Of a stretch of DNA of 64,000 nucleotides, positions 33,801 to 39,905 are shown one piece after another. Within the stretch, counting starts at the first letter, position 1; each line of letters begins with the position of its first letter. Below the pieces are notes generated by a model, which ran no database searches, was not told the DNA's origin, and saw only the letters and a list, made by a program, of their open reading frames with translations. The stretch covers positions 29,758,261-29,822,260 of the forward strand of contig NC_132878.1 of NCBI RefSeq assembly GCF_030463535.1. Direction: 5' to 3'. Both the position numbers and the translations under genes were made by a program. The DNA comes from Salminus brasiliensis (Eukaryota; Chordata; Actinopteri; Characiformes; Bryconidae).

Positions 33801-34114
33801 GCTACATCCAGCGCCAGCCCGATCACTGCCGCTAACAGTGTGGCTAGCTTGTCAGGGGAGTAAAGTACTGCGGCCATGATGATGACATAGCAGTTGAACA
33901 GCATAGCCGAAACTAGCAGCGCTAGCAGTGTCTCATGTCTCTGCCGTAAGAAATAGGCCTGGTAGACTCTCTCGAGGGAGGCCGGGGTAAAGGTGAGGCG
34001 CAAGAACGACGGGAGGAACCAGAAACCTCCAGAACTTCGCAAAGTTCCATGTGTTCGCTCCATCGTCCTTGTAGGCTCGGGGACAGTCACCGAACAGTCT
34101 GGTTGCTGGGACAT
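9018..34114 (-). CDS. adcy3: adcy3, adenylate cyclase type 3 (20 coding exons, 1099 residues)
   Basis: ADCY3 is a membrane adenylate cyclase that turns ATP into cAMP downstream of G proteins, classically in olfactory and primary cilia. Coding exons, in order: 34114-33491, 30514-30365, 27803-27670, 25821-25710, 25360-25233, 24296-24138, 23141-22919, 22832-22728, 21999-21899, 20608-20447, 19492-19405, 17707-17591, 15977-15721, 13974-13893, 12973-12815, 12379-12233, 11963-11847, 11561-11435, 10399-10275, 9200-9018. All introns are GT-AG, all phases agree, and the frame is open throughout. The layout is six membrane segments (residues about 63-229), catalytic C1a (about 259-445), a variable linker, six more segments (about 610-810) and catalytic C2 (about 830-1080). 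Metal-binding Asp308 and Asp352, and C2 residues Lys930, Asp1017, Asn1024 and Arg1028, are present. Human ADCY3 has 1144 residues; the main losses are in the linker and one extracellular loop. I cannot tell adcy3a from adcy3b. A 5' non-coding exon is likely but not identified. Confidence 0.96.
9780..10085 (+). repeat. Degenerate TTTAGAGT-type short tandem repeat
   Basis: adcy3 intron 19 (9201-10274). Repeated blocks such as GAATTTAGATTAGAGTTA and AGGATTTAATTAAGAGTG at loosely 10-60 bp spacing. A near match to CTCF (CCAATAGGGGGCAG) lies at 9556. The rest of the intron is unremarkable. Confidence 0.75.
10275..10399 (-). CDS. adcy3: adcy3 coding exon 19 (residues 998-1039)
   Basis: [20 protein letters not shown], then [19 protein letters not shown]. 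It carries the ATP-contacting Asp1017, Asn1024 and Arg1028. Dinucleotide repeats flank both splice sites. Confidence 0.98.
10408..10441. repeat. (CA)n microsatellite
   Basis: About 34 bases of CA in intron 18, next to the exon 19 acceptor. A (TG)n run (10249-10271) lies at that exon's other end. Confidence 0.95.
10660..11270 (+). repeat. Dispersed repeat ending in a 30-bp minisatellite
   Basis: adcy3 intron 18. It begins with a dispersed sequence (TATGTAAATG..., CACTCCTGAGAAC) and passes into about 12 copies of a 30-bp unit containing AGGCTGAATGAGGAGGGGCT and AAACTGCTGT (best from 10905). The same sequence occurs in introns 4, 5, 6 and 12. The open frames across the array follow from the period being a multiple of 3. 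Confidence 0.88.
11435..11561 (-). CDS. adcy3: adcy3 coding exon 18 (residues 956-997 plus 1 base)
   Basis: [18 protein letters not shown], then [12 protein letters not shown]. The acceptor abuts a (TG)n run. The donor is GTAAGC. Confidence 0.96.
11564..11594. repeat. (CA)n microsatellite at the exon 18 acceptor
   Basis: CA repeat in intron 17 starting a few bases from the exon 18 acceptor. Confidence 0.93.
11811..11842. repeat. (TC)n microsatellite at the exon 17 donor
   Basis: Read on the gene strand this is a (GA)n run starting right after the donor of exon 17. Confidence 0.93.
11847..11963 (-). CDS. adcy3: adcy3 coding exon 17 (residues 917-955)
   Basis: C2 domain: [19 protein letters not shown] with substrate-binding Lys930. 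A (GA)n run starts within a few bases of the donor. Confidence 0.96.
12233..12379 (-). CDS. adcy3: adcy3 coding exon 16 (residues 868-916)
   Basis: C2 domain: [20 protein letters not shown], then [20 protein letters not shown]. It is 147 bp with phase 0 on both sides. Confidence 0.97.
12540..12660 (+). repeat. Short tandem repeat, GGTTAGCTATTTTTAGTTGG type
   Basis: adcy3 intron 15. Three or four diverged units of about 35-45 bp containing GGTTAGCTA and AGTTGGCA. Confidence 0.7.
12815..12973 (-). CDS. adcy3: adcy3 coding exon 15 (residues 815-867)
   Basis: [19 protein letters not shown], then [20 protein letters not shown] and KKRDE: the linker helix into the C2 catalytic domain. The acceptor is immediately preceded by a (CT)n tract of about 40 bases, which may serve as the polypyrimidine tract. 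Confidence 0.97.
12976..13014. repeat. (GA)n microsatellite at the exon 15 acceptor
   Basis: About 39 bases. On the gene strand it is a CT tract directly upstream of the acceptor AG. Confidence 0.95.
13015..13892. other. adcy3 intron 14
   Basis: No exon seen. At about 13708-13790 it holds a single copy of the dispersed sequence that forms the 65-bp array of intron 11 (CATGCTAATTG, GGTATAAGCTTCCATTGC, ACATTAGCCTCGTAGCT). Confidence 0.6.
13893..13974 (-). CDS. adcy3: adcy3 coding exon 14 (residues 787-814), short extracellular loop
   Basis: [20 protein letters not shown] and YYFARH form membrane segment 12. It joins exon 13 in frame through a split Arg codon. Compared with human ADCY3 as I recall it, about 20-25 residues before PSKYSMTV (including an NGT glycosylation site) are absent. 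Confidence 0.92.
13983..14007. repeat. (CA)n microsatellite
   Basis: adcy3 intron 13, about 9 bases from the exon 14 acceptor. Confidence 0.93.
14225..14800. mobile_element. Foldback (inverted-repeat) element, copy 1
   Basis: adcy3 intron 13. The left arm (about 14230-14340) and right arm (about 14660-14800) are inverted copies sharing TTGCTAACAAGCACTG and CTGTCA-CAATC blocks, with the outer ends resembling GATCACTGACC. Related arms lie at 31041-31140, 33255-33420 and 45255-45800. No coding capacity. Confidence 0.65.
14939..15665. repeat. Minisatellite, 82-bp and shorter units (copy 2)
   Basis: adcy3 intron 13. About nine units. The first three are spaced exactly 82 bp; later ones lack a GCTCTATAAT duplication. 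Each has GGAAGTGTAGGGGG(C/A)GCTC and CACACTCATTCTGACAG. It is the reverse complement of the array at 1-290. Confidence 0.93.
15721..15977 (-). CDS. adcy3: adcy3 coding exon 13 (residues 702-786 plus 2 bases)
   Basis: Extracellular stretch with a possible N-glycosylation site (NST, residues 708-710) and [18 protein letters not shown], then membrane segments 10 and 11 ([18 protein letters not shown]). The donor is GTGAGT. A minisatellite begins about 56 bases past the donor. Confidence 0.95.
16420..16560 (+). repeat. Dispersed repeat, left half without array
   Basis: adcy3 intron 12. ATGTAAATGAGCTCTGTTGT, GATTGGCTGT, AAAAAGCACTCCTGAGAACT and TGAATGGGC match the leader of the intron 18 array, but here it did not expand. 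Confidence 0.7.
16958..17026. repeat. (CA)n microsatellite
   Basis: adcy3 intron 12. About 70 bases of CA with a few interruptions. Confidence 0.95.
17036..17546. mobile_element. DNA-transposon fragments
   Basis: CACCGGCCATTTTATCAGAA at about 17070 resembles the end of a common teleost element (also related to 62380-62755). AATGTTATGGCTGATCAGTG at about 17524-17543 is the terminal repeat of the Tc1-like family found at 7810 and 61269. What lies between is unassigned. Confidence 0.55.
17591..17707 (-). CDS. adcy3: adcy3 coding exon 12 (residues 663-701)
   Basis: [20 protein letters not shown], then [17 protein letters not shown] (membrane segment 9). It is phase 0 on both sides. A Tc1-type terminal repeat lies 45 bp beyond the donor. 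Confidence 0.95.
17840..19335 (+). repeat. Minisatellite, 65-bp unit, about 23 copies
   Basis: It fills most of adcy3 intron 11. The unit contains GCTAATTGGTGGGGTATAAG, CTTCAATTACTTG, TTAGCCTCATATATAGCTCC. Measured spacing is 65 bp. The middle units are almost identical; the right edge is diverged and passes into CAGAGTAAAGCTAAGGAAG, the tail of the dispersed parent sequence. Confidence 0.95.
19405..19492 (-). CDS. adcy3: adcy3 coding exon 11 (residues 633-662)
   Basis: Membrane segment 8: [20 protein letters not shown], ending FPR. It is 88 bp with donor GTACGG. Confidence 0.95.
19727..19861. mobile_element. hAT-type MITE (135 bp) with target duplication
   Basis: adcy3 intron 10. The ends are CAGGGGTGGGCAAC and the inverted TTGCCCACCCCTG. 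It is flanked by 8-bp copies GGCTAGAA (19719-19726) and GGCTAGAT (19862-19869). CAGGGG-type ends and an 8-bp duplication are typical of hAT elements. Confidence 0.85.
20447..20608 (-). CDS. adcy3: adcy3 coding exon 10 (residues 579-632 plus 2 bases)
   Basis: [20 protein letters not shown], then [14 protein letters not shown], the start of membrane segment 7. It is close to the human exon residue by residue. Confidence 0.96.
20609..21898. other. adcy3 intron 9
   Basis: 1.3 kb without recognisable exon or repeat family. AT-rich in its lower-coordinate-distal half (21.2-21.9 kb). Confidence 0.5.
21899..21999 (-). CDS. adcy3: adcy3 coding exon 9 (residues 546-578 plus 2 bases)
   Basis: End of the linker: [20 protein letters not shown], then [13 protein letters not shown], matching human ELNQLLNEALLERES. 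The donor is GTGAGC. Confidence 0.94.
22189..22620 (+). mobile_element. Non-autonomous Tc1/mariner-type element, copy 2 (3' truncated)
   Basis: adcy3 intron 8. The 5' end is CACTATATGGACAAAAGTAT after a TA. The body includes GGATTTGATTGCATTCAGTG and GGATGTTGGATGATCACCAC. The far end is lost in an AT-rich tract. Confidence 0.75.
22728..22832 (-). CDS. adcy3: adcy3 coding exon 8 (residues 511-545)
   Basis: C1b linker: [17 protein letters not shown] ending VEADAQ, matching the human SSSPALIETKEPNGS...DAQ region. It is 105 bp and phase 0 at both ends, so it could be skipped without a frameshift. Intron 7 is only 86 bp. Confidence 0.9.
22919..23141 (-). CDS. adcy3: adcy3 coding exon 7 (residues 436-510)
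   Basis: End of C1a ([25 protein letters not shown]) and start of the variable C1b linker. Residues about 493-509 contain an internal duplication, [17 protein letters not shown], made of a short coding DNA repeat (about 22919-22980). This is a lineage-variable part of the protein. Confidence 0.94.
23250..23572 (+). mobile_element. LINE (L2-like) 3' end
   Basis: adcy3 intron 6. TTTCCCTCCTGGGATCAATA, AAGTATTCCTGAATCTGATT and the (TGATTC)n-like tail are typical of fish L2-type 3' ends. The upstream AT-rich stretch may be its 3' UTR. No reverse-transcriptase sequence is present. Confidence 0.6.
23860..24020 (-). repeat. Dispersed repeat (array parent), inverted copy
   Basis: adcy3 intron 6. The reverse complement carries TGAATGGGTGGGGCTAAAT and TGAGCTCTGTTCTGATTGGC, as in the intron 4 and 18 copies. 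Confidence 0.7.
24138..24296 (-). CDS. adcy3: adcy3 coding exon 6 (residues 383-435 plus 2 bases)
   Basis: C1a: [20 protein letters not shown] and [19 protein letters not shown]. The donor is GTCTGC rather than the usual GTAAGT or GTGAGT, but the phase and the next exon fit exactly. Confidence 0.96.
24780..24920 (+). repeat. Dispersed repeat (array parent), leader only
   Basis: adcy3 intron 5. ATGTAAATGAGATCTGTTCT, GATTGGTGGC and the following CTCAATAAGCA match the leader of the family. No tandem tail. Confidence 0.6.
25233..25360 (-). CDS. adcy3: adcy3 coding exon 5 (residues 341-382 plus 2 bases)
   Basis: [20 protein letters not shown] with the second metal-binding Asp (Asp352), then [18 protein letters not shown]. 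The acceptor abuts a (TG)n run. Confidence 0.97.
25365..25416. repeat. (CA)n microsatellite at the exon 5 acceptor
   Basis: About 52 bases in adcy3 intron 4. Confidence 0.95.
25455..25695 (+). repeat. 30-bp minisatellite, second array
   Basis: adcy3 intron 4. About eight diverged 30-bp units with GGCTGAATGGGTGGGGCTAA and ACTGCTGTA. Same family as 10660-11270. It fills most of the 349-bp intron up to the exon 4 donor. Confidence 0.88.
25710..25821 (-). CDS. adcy3: adcy3 coding exon 4 (residues 303-340)
   Basis: Core of C1a with the first metal-binding Asp (Asp308 in [10 protein letters not shown]), then [17 protein letters not shown]. The 112 bp complete the split Ser codon and end in phase 0. 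Confidence 0.97.
25842..27142. repeat. Minisatellite, 74-bp unit, about 17-18 copies
   Basis: adcy3 intron 3. The unit has CTCTCATTAGGGTTGAATAT, TAATAACACTCTAAATGTAG and GATATAAACTGAGGTGTG. Measured spacing is 74 bp. Copies differ at only a few positions (for example ACAGT/ACGGT), pointing to recent expansion. Confidence 0.96.
27170..27560 (+). mobile_element. Tc1-like transposase fragment
   Basis: adcy3 intron 3, between the array and exon 3. TTTGGTGAGGCAAAGATGTA, CATGGTGTTGGTGGCATCAT and GTTTTGCTGCCAGTGGGACT resemble part of a teleost Tc1-like transposase gene. Broken by stops and an AT-rich insertion. Confidence 0.5.
27670..27803 (-). CDS. adcy3: adcy3 coding exon 3 (residues 259-302 plus 2 bases)
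   Basis: Start of the C1 region: [15 protein letters not shown], then [14 protein letters not shown]. The donor GTAACA follows two bases (AG) of a split Ser codon. The acceptor is TGTGTAG, directly after a (TG)n run. Confidence 0.96.
27806..27842. repeat. (CA)n microsatellite at the exon 3 acceptor
   Basis: adcy3 intron 2. On the gene strand it directly precedes the acceptor TAG. Confidence 0.95.
28448..28925 (+). mobile_element. Non-autonomous Tc1/mariner-type element, copy 3
   Basis: adcy3 intron 2. TGACAAATGTATTGGGACAC near the left end, GTGTCCACAAACATTCTGCC at the right end, and the family body between (CTATTGGCAATACCTCTCTA, TTTGCACATCTGTGTCAGCA). It appears near full length, with substitutions. 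Confidence 0.7.
29059..29893. mobile_element. Non-autonomous DNA transposon with long inverted ends
   Basis: adcy3 intron 2. The left end ATGGCTGTGTCCGAAAC and the inverted right end ATGGGCTGTGTCTGAAAC match. The similarity extends about 75 bases inwards (AGGATTATGAGACATGAAGG versus AGGATTCTGAGGCAGTAAGG). Interior is non-coding. A second pair of similar blocks (CCCGACATTACC near 29553; its inverted relative near 30098) suggests another overlapping element. Confidence 0.6.
29894..30364. other. adcy3 intron 2, segment next to exon 2
   Basis: A somewhat GC-rich piece at 29990-30110 ending in TAATGTCGGGACCTGA may be the right end of a second transposon. A (TG)n run (30341-30359) abuts the exon 2 donor. 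Confidence 0.4.
30365..30514 (-). CDS. adcy3: adcy3 coding exon 2 (residues 209-258)
   Basis: Membrane segment 6 followed by the conserved cytosolic [20 protein letters not shown] helix and EEQSQQQ. It is 150 bp with phase 0 at both ends. A (TG)n run follows within a few bases of the donor and another precedes the acceptor. Confidence 0.96.
31041..31140. mobile_element. Foldback element arm
   Basis: adcy3 intron 1. AAACACTGGACTTAGACTGT followed by CATCAATCT matches the arm of the foldback family. The opposite arm may be at 33255-33420, with 2.1 kb between. Confidence 0.5.
31239..31400 (-). mobile_element. LINE (L2-like) 3' end with (TATCT)n tail
   Basis: adcy3 intron 1. On the minus strand, AATTTCCCCACTGCAGGACT, AATAAAGGACTATC and a TTATC repeat tail resemble fish L2-type 3' ends. 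Only about 160 bases remain. Confidence 0.65.
31401..33254. other. adcy3 intron 1, remaining sequence
   Basis: 1.85 kb with no recognised exon. It includes a (GATA)n run near 32025-32042 and AT-rich TTAATTAA-containing sequence near 32530-32620. Confidence 0.5.
33255..33420. mobile_element. Foldback element arm
   Basis: adcy3 intron 1. CCAGTGTTTGTTAGCAACAT, AAAGAAGCACATGTCAGATA and GGGGTCAGTGATCAATCA match the inverted arms at 14660-14800 and 45640-45800. It ends about 70 bases before the exon 1 donor. Confidence 0.6.
33491..34114 (-). CDS. adcy3: adcy3 coding exon 1 (residues 1-208)
   Basis: The exon encodes the cytosolic N-terminus and membrane segments 1-5. The start is the ATG at 34114 (MSQQPDC). 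The frame is open upstream to 34144 but only through a GTG codon, so the ATG is preferred. Residues 35-62 ([21 protein letters not shown]) and 138-145 (CYLGLNFA) match the family well. The donor is GTAAAC after a complete codon. Confidence 0.93.
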
Positions 34115-37009
34115 CCGCTTTGCTGGGACCTTCGCGGCCTTCACGCTCTTGTGGGCCTGTTCTGTTCCCCACTTGCTAAGTCGTGATTACAGCGTATCCT
34201 ACAGAGTTGTCTAGTCAGAAATACGATTAGCTAATTTGCTCGCATAATGTAGTATGATATTTTTCTTGTTGTAAGTCTCTGTGTTGAAGTACTCTGTAGT
34301 CAAAAACATGGTTATAAGCTAACTAGCTAGCCTGATGTATTTGGGTGTTTTCCTGACAGTTCCCAGTTGTAATTACGAGAGGTTTGTGCTATAGTGCTTT
34401 GTAGTGAGGCACATGATTAGCAAGCTAATTAGCTAATCTCGTATATTTTGCATTTGTAGACATAAACATGATTAGCTAACTAGCTTCTGTGAGATATTTT
34501 GATGTTTTCCTAGCATTGTCCTGGTGTAACTAGGTGTAAGTCTTAATTTTTAAGTGCTTTTTTAGGACTATAGTTGGCCATTTAGCTAGCCAGATATTTT
34601 TTTCAACTTAATTACAGAGTTTTTGTGTTTAAATAACGTTTTCTTTGCAGTCAAAAGCTACTAAAAGTGAAACATTACTATTTCCTGGCAACTTTTGTAT
34701 CGGAATTGACGGCACACCTAGGCAGCTGTAGTCCTTGTGAAGTTCTCAGTGTAATACTGTGTTTAAAAAAGTGCCAAAGGTTTTCAGTGACATCTATTCC
34801 ATTACAGCAGACGTCTCCCGACTCCCCTTCATTTACTGTCCAAGCAGACTGGATGAGTTTTACAAGAACATGAAGAAAAGTGCTCTGGAAAACCTTGTGT
34901 GCCTCTCTCTCTTTTAGTCATGGAGAAAGCGAACGTCTCGAGGGTTTGGGGGTCACTCCTCCGAGGTGAGCCTTAAGGCCTCAGACCTGCGCGGTCCCTC
35001 GTGCGCCGTTTCCAAGGAAAATCCACATCCATCTGCACAACATGAGAAGAAGCTGCGAGCTGGAAAAAATACAACAGGGTTTGCGAAACTGTAAAATACG
35101 GTAGGATCCTTAAAGAGAAATCATTAAAGAGAGTCATTGGGCGTGGTGTTTGATGAGAAACTTGAAGTTGCAGGGTCAGATTTGTTTACACTTGTGGTGA
35201 GAATGGAACTGGATGGATGTTTAAACCTCTAAAAGCTCCTACGGACAGCTGTCACACTGTCTGATGCCTGACACACGGTTTTATCATGGGTTTAAGAAGA
35301 TTTTGAGTCTCATATAATTAAAATGTTCATTTTAAAAGTATACACGCAGGGTGCTGTGCAGCCAAAAATAGCCCCAGAGGCCCCCATTTGCCACTATTTT
35401 ACCATCGTAAACATTACATTACTTTAAATTCTTGTAGATCCACTGGTGGTTTTTTGACAGGAAAATAAAATGGTGTATATTTGAGTCGTTATGTCCACGT
35501 CTGGTTTCGATCCTCGACACTATAAAGAAATCTAGTTTGATACATTTCTCTACTATGATCCACAATTTCTCACCAACCCAACTCTGCATGGGTCCATCTC
35601 AGGTTTAACGATAGGAGGAGAAACAGTGTTTTACAGAATTCAGTAGCGCGCCAGAATAAATGAGCAGAAATCATCATATATGATGCTGCACTCACACTCT
35701 AAACAAACCATACCAAGGGTTCTAGATAGCAATATAGTAAAAAAGAGAACTCTTTTTCAAAGAACCTTTTAACAAAATTTTGCGCTCCCAAAAATAAATA
35801 AATAAATAAATAAAATAAAAAGCCTTGTTGTTGCTGTCACACAAAAACCTTGTATCTCCATTTTTGCCCTTCTCGATTTTCAATCTTACAGTTAATATAT
35901 ATGTATATACACACATACAATACACTATACATATCTATAAGCATATATATTAATGGTCTGCAGTTGTGGCACTTCTCTGATCACTGAAGCATCATTATGT
36001 TTTCCTAATGAGTGTAATCTCAGAGGAGTAGAGTGAATACTCACCGCTACATGTGTTCACTCCAAATCCATCCTCCATGTCTTGTGTTTATTAACAATGT
36101 GCTGAATTTCATTAATTCGGGTTAAAAAAATCCAAACCCAGAAGACGGTGGTGCTTTGTGGTTCAGAATGTGGACCTAATCAGCTAATCTCTCTCTCTCT
36201 CACCCTCTCTTTCAGGCATCCAGAGACAGTGTTGCTAGAGCAGCTGTATCCAAACTAAAGTGAGCGTCACGTTGCCATTGTGTTCCCTCTGGAGAGTCCC
36301 AGAGACCCGAGAGAGCAGGGGTGATGAGCTCAAATCTCTCTTTTTGTCCTCCGCAGGGGTGTGCGGTTGGGATGGGTTTGTACTTTATTAAACACCAATG
36401 CTTTAACTTCCACTCGAGATCATTAGTGAGGACTTTCTCCTTGGTTGGAAGGGGCTCCTAATTCCTCTTTATTTCAGCCTGTTGGGTTGGTTCAGCTCCC
36501 GCACTGCCTTGCTGTTGCTCACACCTCTCATTTTGGAGTGTTAGTGTCTTATTTTATGCCAAAAGGATCTAATTAGAGAAGAACGCACTTACATTCTTCT
36601 GCAGGTTTGATCACCTTGGACTAAACAGGCTTTTTCTTTGATCTCAAGACTGCTACATTATGTCGATGCTGTGTTGTGGCTTCTGGGTAGTGAGCTGTTC
36701 TTCAGACTGCTAGCAGGTGGTGCTTTAAAACTGCACTCCAACAGCTCCACTCTGAGTGAACACATGGGGGTGCTGCACTCCATTGTTATGCACAGTGGTT
36801 CTACTCCCTTAAAGTGTAACCTCCTGCTGCATGCACTTTCTGTACATAGGGAACATCGAAATATCGCCACTCCTGCACTTCTTTCAGAAAATGCACCACT
36901 TCTCCCAGAACACAGTTGCAGTCGCAAAAGCTCTGGTGTTCATGTGTTTATCTCTTTTTGTTTATATGGGAGCAGCACTAAAAAGCACAGAAAAAAGTCC
37001 AATCTGATC
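34115..37009. other. Intergenic: adcy3 5' flank
   Basis: It should contain the adcy3 5' UTR and promoter and possibly a non-coding first exon. I cannot place a start site. There is no strong CpG island. Repeated TTAGCTAACTAGC-type words occur at 34.2-34.6 kb. No coding exon was recognised on either strand. Confidence 0.45.
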
Positions 37010-37503
37010 TGATTCCACACAGAAGTCCAGCAATGGACTGGACAAAATGTTCAGCACCCTCAATATAATATTTCGTAGCGCACGCTTTGGAAATAATATC
37101 GGAAACACGTCACTTTCTGTAACCATAAATGAGCTTCTACCATCCCTCTACTGGAATTCTGGACCAGTCTTCTTTTATCAGCTACTCCAGGTCTCTCAGA
37201 TTTGAAGGCTATCTTCTCCACATTGCTGTTTTGAGACCTGTCAACAGGTGCACTGAAGGATTTAGATCTAGACTCATTTCTGGCCACTTCAGAACTCTCC
37301 AGAGCTTCTGACCTCTGACCCAGCAGAACAACTGGGTGCACTTTATGAAAATGATGCACTTTACCAGAAAGCTCTATTTTGGCTGCCATCTGTCTGCAGG
37401 TCAGCTTTTTTCTCTTCCGTCCACGTCCAGGGAGGTTAACTTTGGCTGTTGACTTCCTAGTCATTTTGTCCAGTCCATTTCTGGAGCTCTGTGTGCGGAA
37501 TGC
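37010..37503. mobile_element. Non-autonomous Tc1-like element with inverted ends
   Basis: A perfect 18-bp inverted pair, AATGGACTGGACAAAATG (37032-37049) and its complement (37462-37479), lies inside a longer imperfect pair starting with CACACAGA (about 34 bp or more). The interior on the minus strand looks like a piece of a Tc1-like transposase gene (CTCCAGAGAGTTCTGAAGTG region) but is interrupted. It lies between adcy3 and batf. Confidence 0.75.
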
Positions 37504-38489
37504 TACCAGAATTTACCTTTTTTCTCAGCTTTTAGAAAGAAATAATCATGTGCAATTATTTGAAATGAGTTTTCAGACAGAAGTGCAGGGGTGCCAATCT
37601 TTTTGGGTCATAGCTGCATTTAAATATACAAATAAATATACATCTTGCACTCACATAGTGCTCTATTCTTATACTTGTTTTATCATATTGCGGTTGGATG
37701 CTCATCCATGTGTGCAATCACATGGTTATGTAATGCTGCAGATCAACAAAGTTCTGTGTGTTTGTGTATGTATCTATGTCTATCTGCCTATATGTATGTA
37801 TGTACCTATCTGTATGTACCTGAATCTGTCTATGTAGCTATCTGTCTGTCTGCATCTGTCTATGTATCTGTCTTATTTCAATATTATACATATATATGTA
37901 TATATATCTATATATATACACACACACACAAAAAAAATATCCTTATGCTGGTCCATCATGAAGGGTCCAACAGAAATTATTTAAAATAGCTTGGAAATGA
38001 AATATTTTTACATTAGCTTCCATTGAAAGTTAAGAAAATGTTTCACCTGTTAGGTTTTCTCACATTTTCACTGATTTTCTCAAATAAATCCAAACTTGTG
38101 ACTGATTCCATCACAATGACACACTTGTCTCTAAACTATGACTAATTTTGTCAAAATATTGACAGTTTAATCTCAGTTGTAACTGTCAAAATAATGACAT
38201 GGGGAAAAAAACCCAGTCCCACTTTCGTTTATAAAACCAGATATTGCTGAATTGAAGGAAGTTAAACCGACATCAGTTTTCCCCATCCAACTCACCAACA
38301 TGTTTTCTGAACTTATTACTGGAAACATTTAAGTTCAGAATATTCACTATTCCACCTGTTACCCAATATCTCCGCCTCTCATTCCCCCCCCATCACCCAC
38401 ACATACATGCTGCTCCGGTGCTCCCCCTTCTGTTCGTTCCCAAGATGAAACTACAGATCTGATCTAAAAACGGAACAGCAAGCAAAACC
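37504..38489. other. Intergenic between batf and adcy3
   Basis: No gene seen. It contains a TATGTA/TCTGTC-rich simple stretch at about 37750-37925 and otherwise AT-rich unique sequence. Confidence 0.5.
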
Positions 38490-38510
38490 AGACATTATTT
38501 TACATGGTGT

Positions 38511-38516
38511 TTTATT
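38511..38516 (-). terminator. Candidate batf polyadenylation signal (distal)
   Basis: AATAAA on the minus strand about 1.2 kb beyond the batf stop. An alternative AATAAA lies at 39027-39032, about 0.68 kb beyond the stop. I cannot choose between them from sequence alone. Confidence 0.35.
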
Positions 38517-39612
38517 TTGTTCAAAGATCTCCTCGAAAGCTGAGGATTACAACTATTAAAATCACATCCTTTATCTGCTAGCCCAGCATGTACGACACAC
38601 TGTTGTGACAGTTAATCCAAAGTACACAAAAAAGGACATTTCCAAAGCGGTCAGTGCAATCTGAGTCAAGGACGTTGAGTTGTAAAAAGTCATTTCAAAA
38701 TTCAGACTCAATCAAGGCCTAGTGTAAACACCTAATCTTCAGCAGACTAAGTCATCAGAAATAAATCACTAAATCAAGAAAGAATTATTAAAACTACACA
38801 GAATAAAGAAACCAGATCACAATCAACGCTAGTGTCCCAACAAAACCGGGACAGGGAAAACAAACAAAACAAAAAATGTAACGTAAGAAAAAGAAGACGG
38901 CTGGCTTCGCTGAACACTAGCGTTACAGTTAACACAATAAAAACCGTTAGGACATTCAGTAGGTCATCGTCATGCACCAAAACACTTCAGTTCAATGCAA
39001 CATACAGAAAAAGATACATTATTCATTTTATTTGTTTGAATCTTTTTTTTTATCATAAAATACTTATTCCTATTCCACAAAGAACAAACGTTAGGTCATT
39101 ATTGTATTGTCGGCAGGACACGTACGGAGCAGAAATAACACTTCATCCATCAGTAGTCACATTGTGAGTAAGCCTCTGTTGTTCCACATAGCTGTGAATC
39201 ATATACGTACATTGTTTTACCTAGTTGTCGTGAAGATAGGGAGGGAAAGTTGCTGGAGCGCCCCCTGCTGTTTGCGTTCAAAACGTACAGTACAGGTTGT
39301 GTGACAAAGTGCCACGTTGCCCCTTTAAATTCAGTTACAGCAAAAGACAAGCACAGAGTGTTCCCCTAAAACGGACCACAAACTCTGACACGATCCCACA
39401 CACACACACACCGGCATGGGTTTAGTAGTATCAGTTGTGTATTACAGTTGTACTGCACAGCCAAATACTTTCCAGTTATGGTGTATTCGTAGCTGCTGTT
39501 CATGTACGGTCACAAAAAGACTGTTCCACAAAAGCTTTACGTGATTCTTAATCCGCGATCCAAACTTTCCTTGTGGAGAAATGAATGGCGATTCAAAAGG
39601 TTTTGAACGCAA

Positions 39613-39626
39613 CCAGCAGATGGCGC
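39613..39626 (+). promoter_or_regulatory. CTCF-like motif in the batf 3' region
   Basis: CCAGCAGATGGCGC fits CCASYAGRKGGCRS exactly. A second, opposite, near match (GCGCCCCCTGCTG) is at 39258-39270. Binding is inferred. Confidence 0.35.
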
Positions 39627-39710
39627 ACTTCTGCACTTTCCCTCCCCATAATCGTCGGTGGCCATCGCGAAGGCGCTTAACAGACCGCAAAGTTCTCCGG
39701 CTGTGATTGG

Positions 39711-39905
39711 TCAGAGCGGATAGTGTGGGACATTGATGTGCTGGTGGAAAGGTGCGCCGTACAGCAGGTCTGAGGGGGTGTGGCTAACGCCTGTGCACAC
39801 TGCCTCGTGGTTGCTCAACACCGTGGAAAGATATTTCGCCTCCTCCGTCAGCTTCTTCACCTCTTTCCTCAGAGCGGCGTTCTCCTTCTCCAAACTCTCG
39901 CTCTC
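39711..39905 (-). CDS. batf: batf exon 3 (residues 58-121), leucine zipper and C-terminus
   Basis: ESESLEKENAALRKEVKKLT, then EEAKYLSTVLSNHEAVC and a proline/histidine-containing tail. TGA at 39713-39711. The acceptor is CTGCAG. Confidence 0.96.
   Translation of the reverse strand, partial: ESESLEKENAALRKEVKKLTEEAKYLSTVLSNHEAVCTGVSHTPSDLLYGAPFHQHINVPHYPL

Noticed and set aside
34115..34144. An adcy3 start ten codons further upstream
   Set aside because: The upstream candidate is GTG, not ATG. The ATG at 34114 is the first in the open frame.
36638..37012. 124-codon plus-strand open frame between adcy3 and batf
   Set aside because: No recognisable domain and no matching neighbouring exons; it ends in the transposon's inverted repeat.
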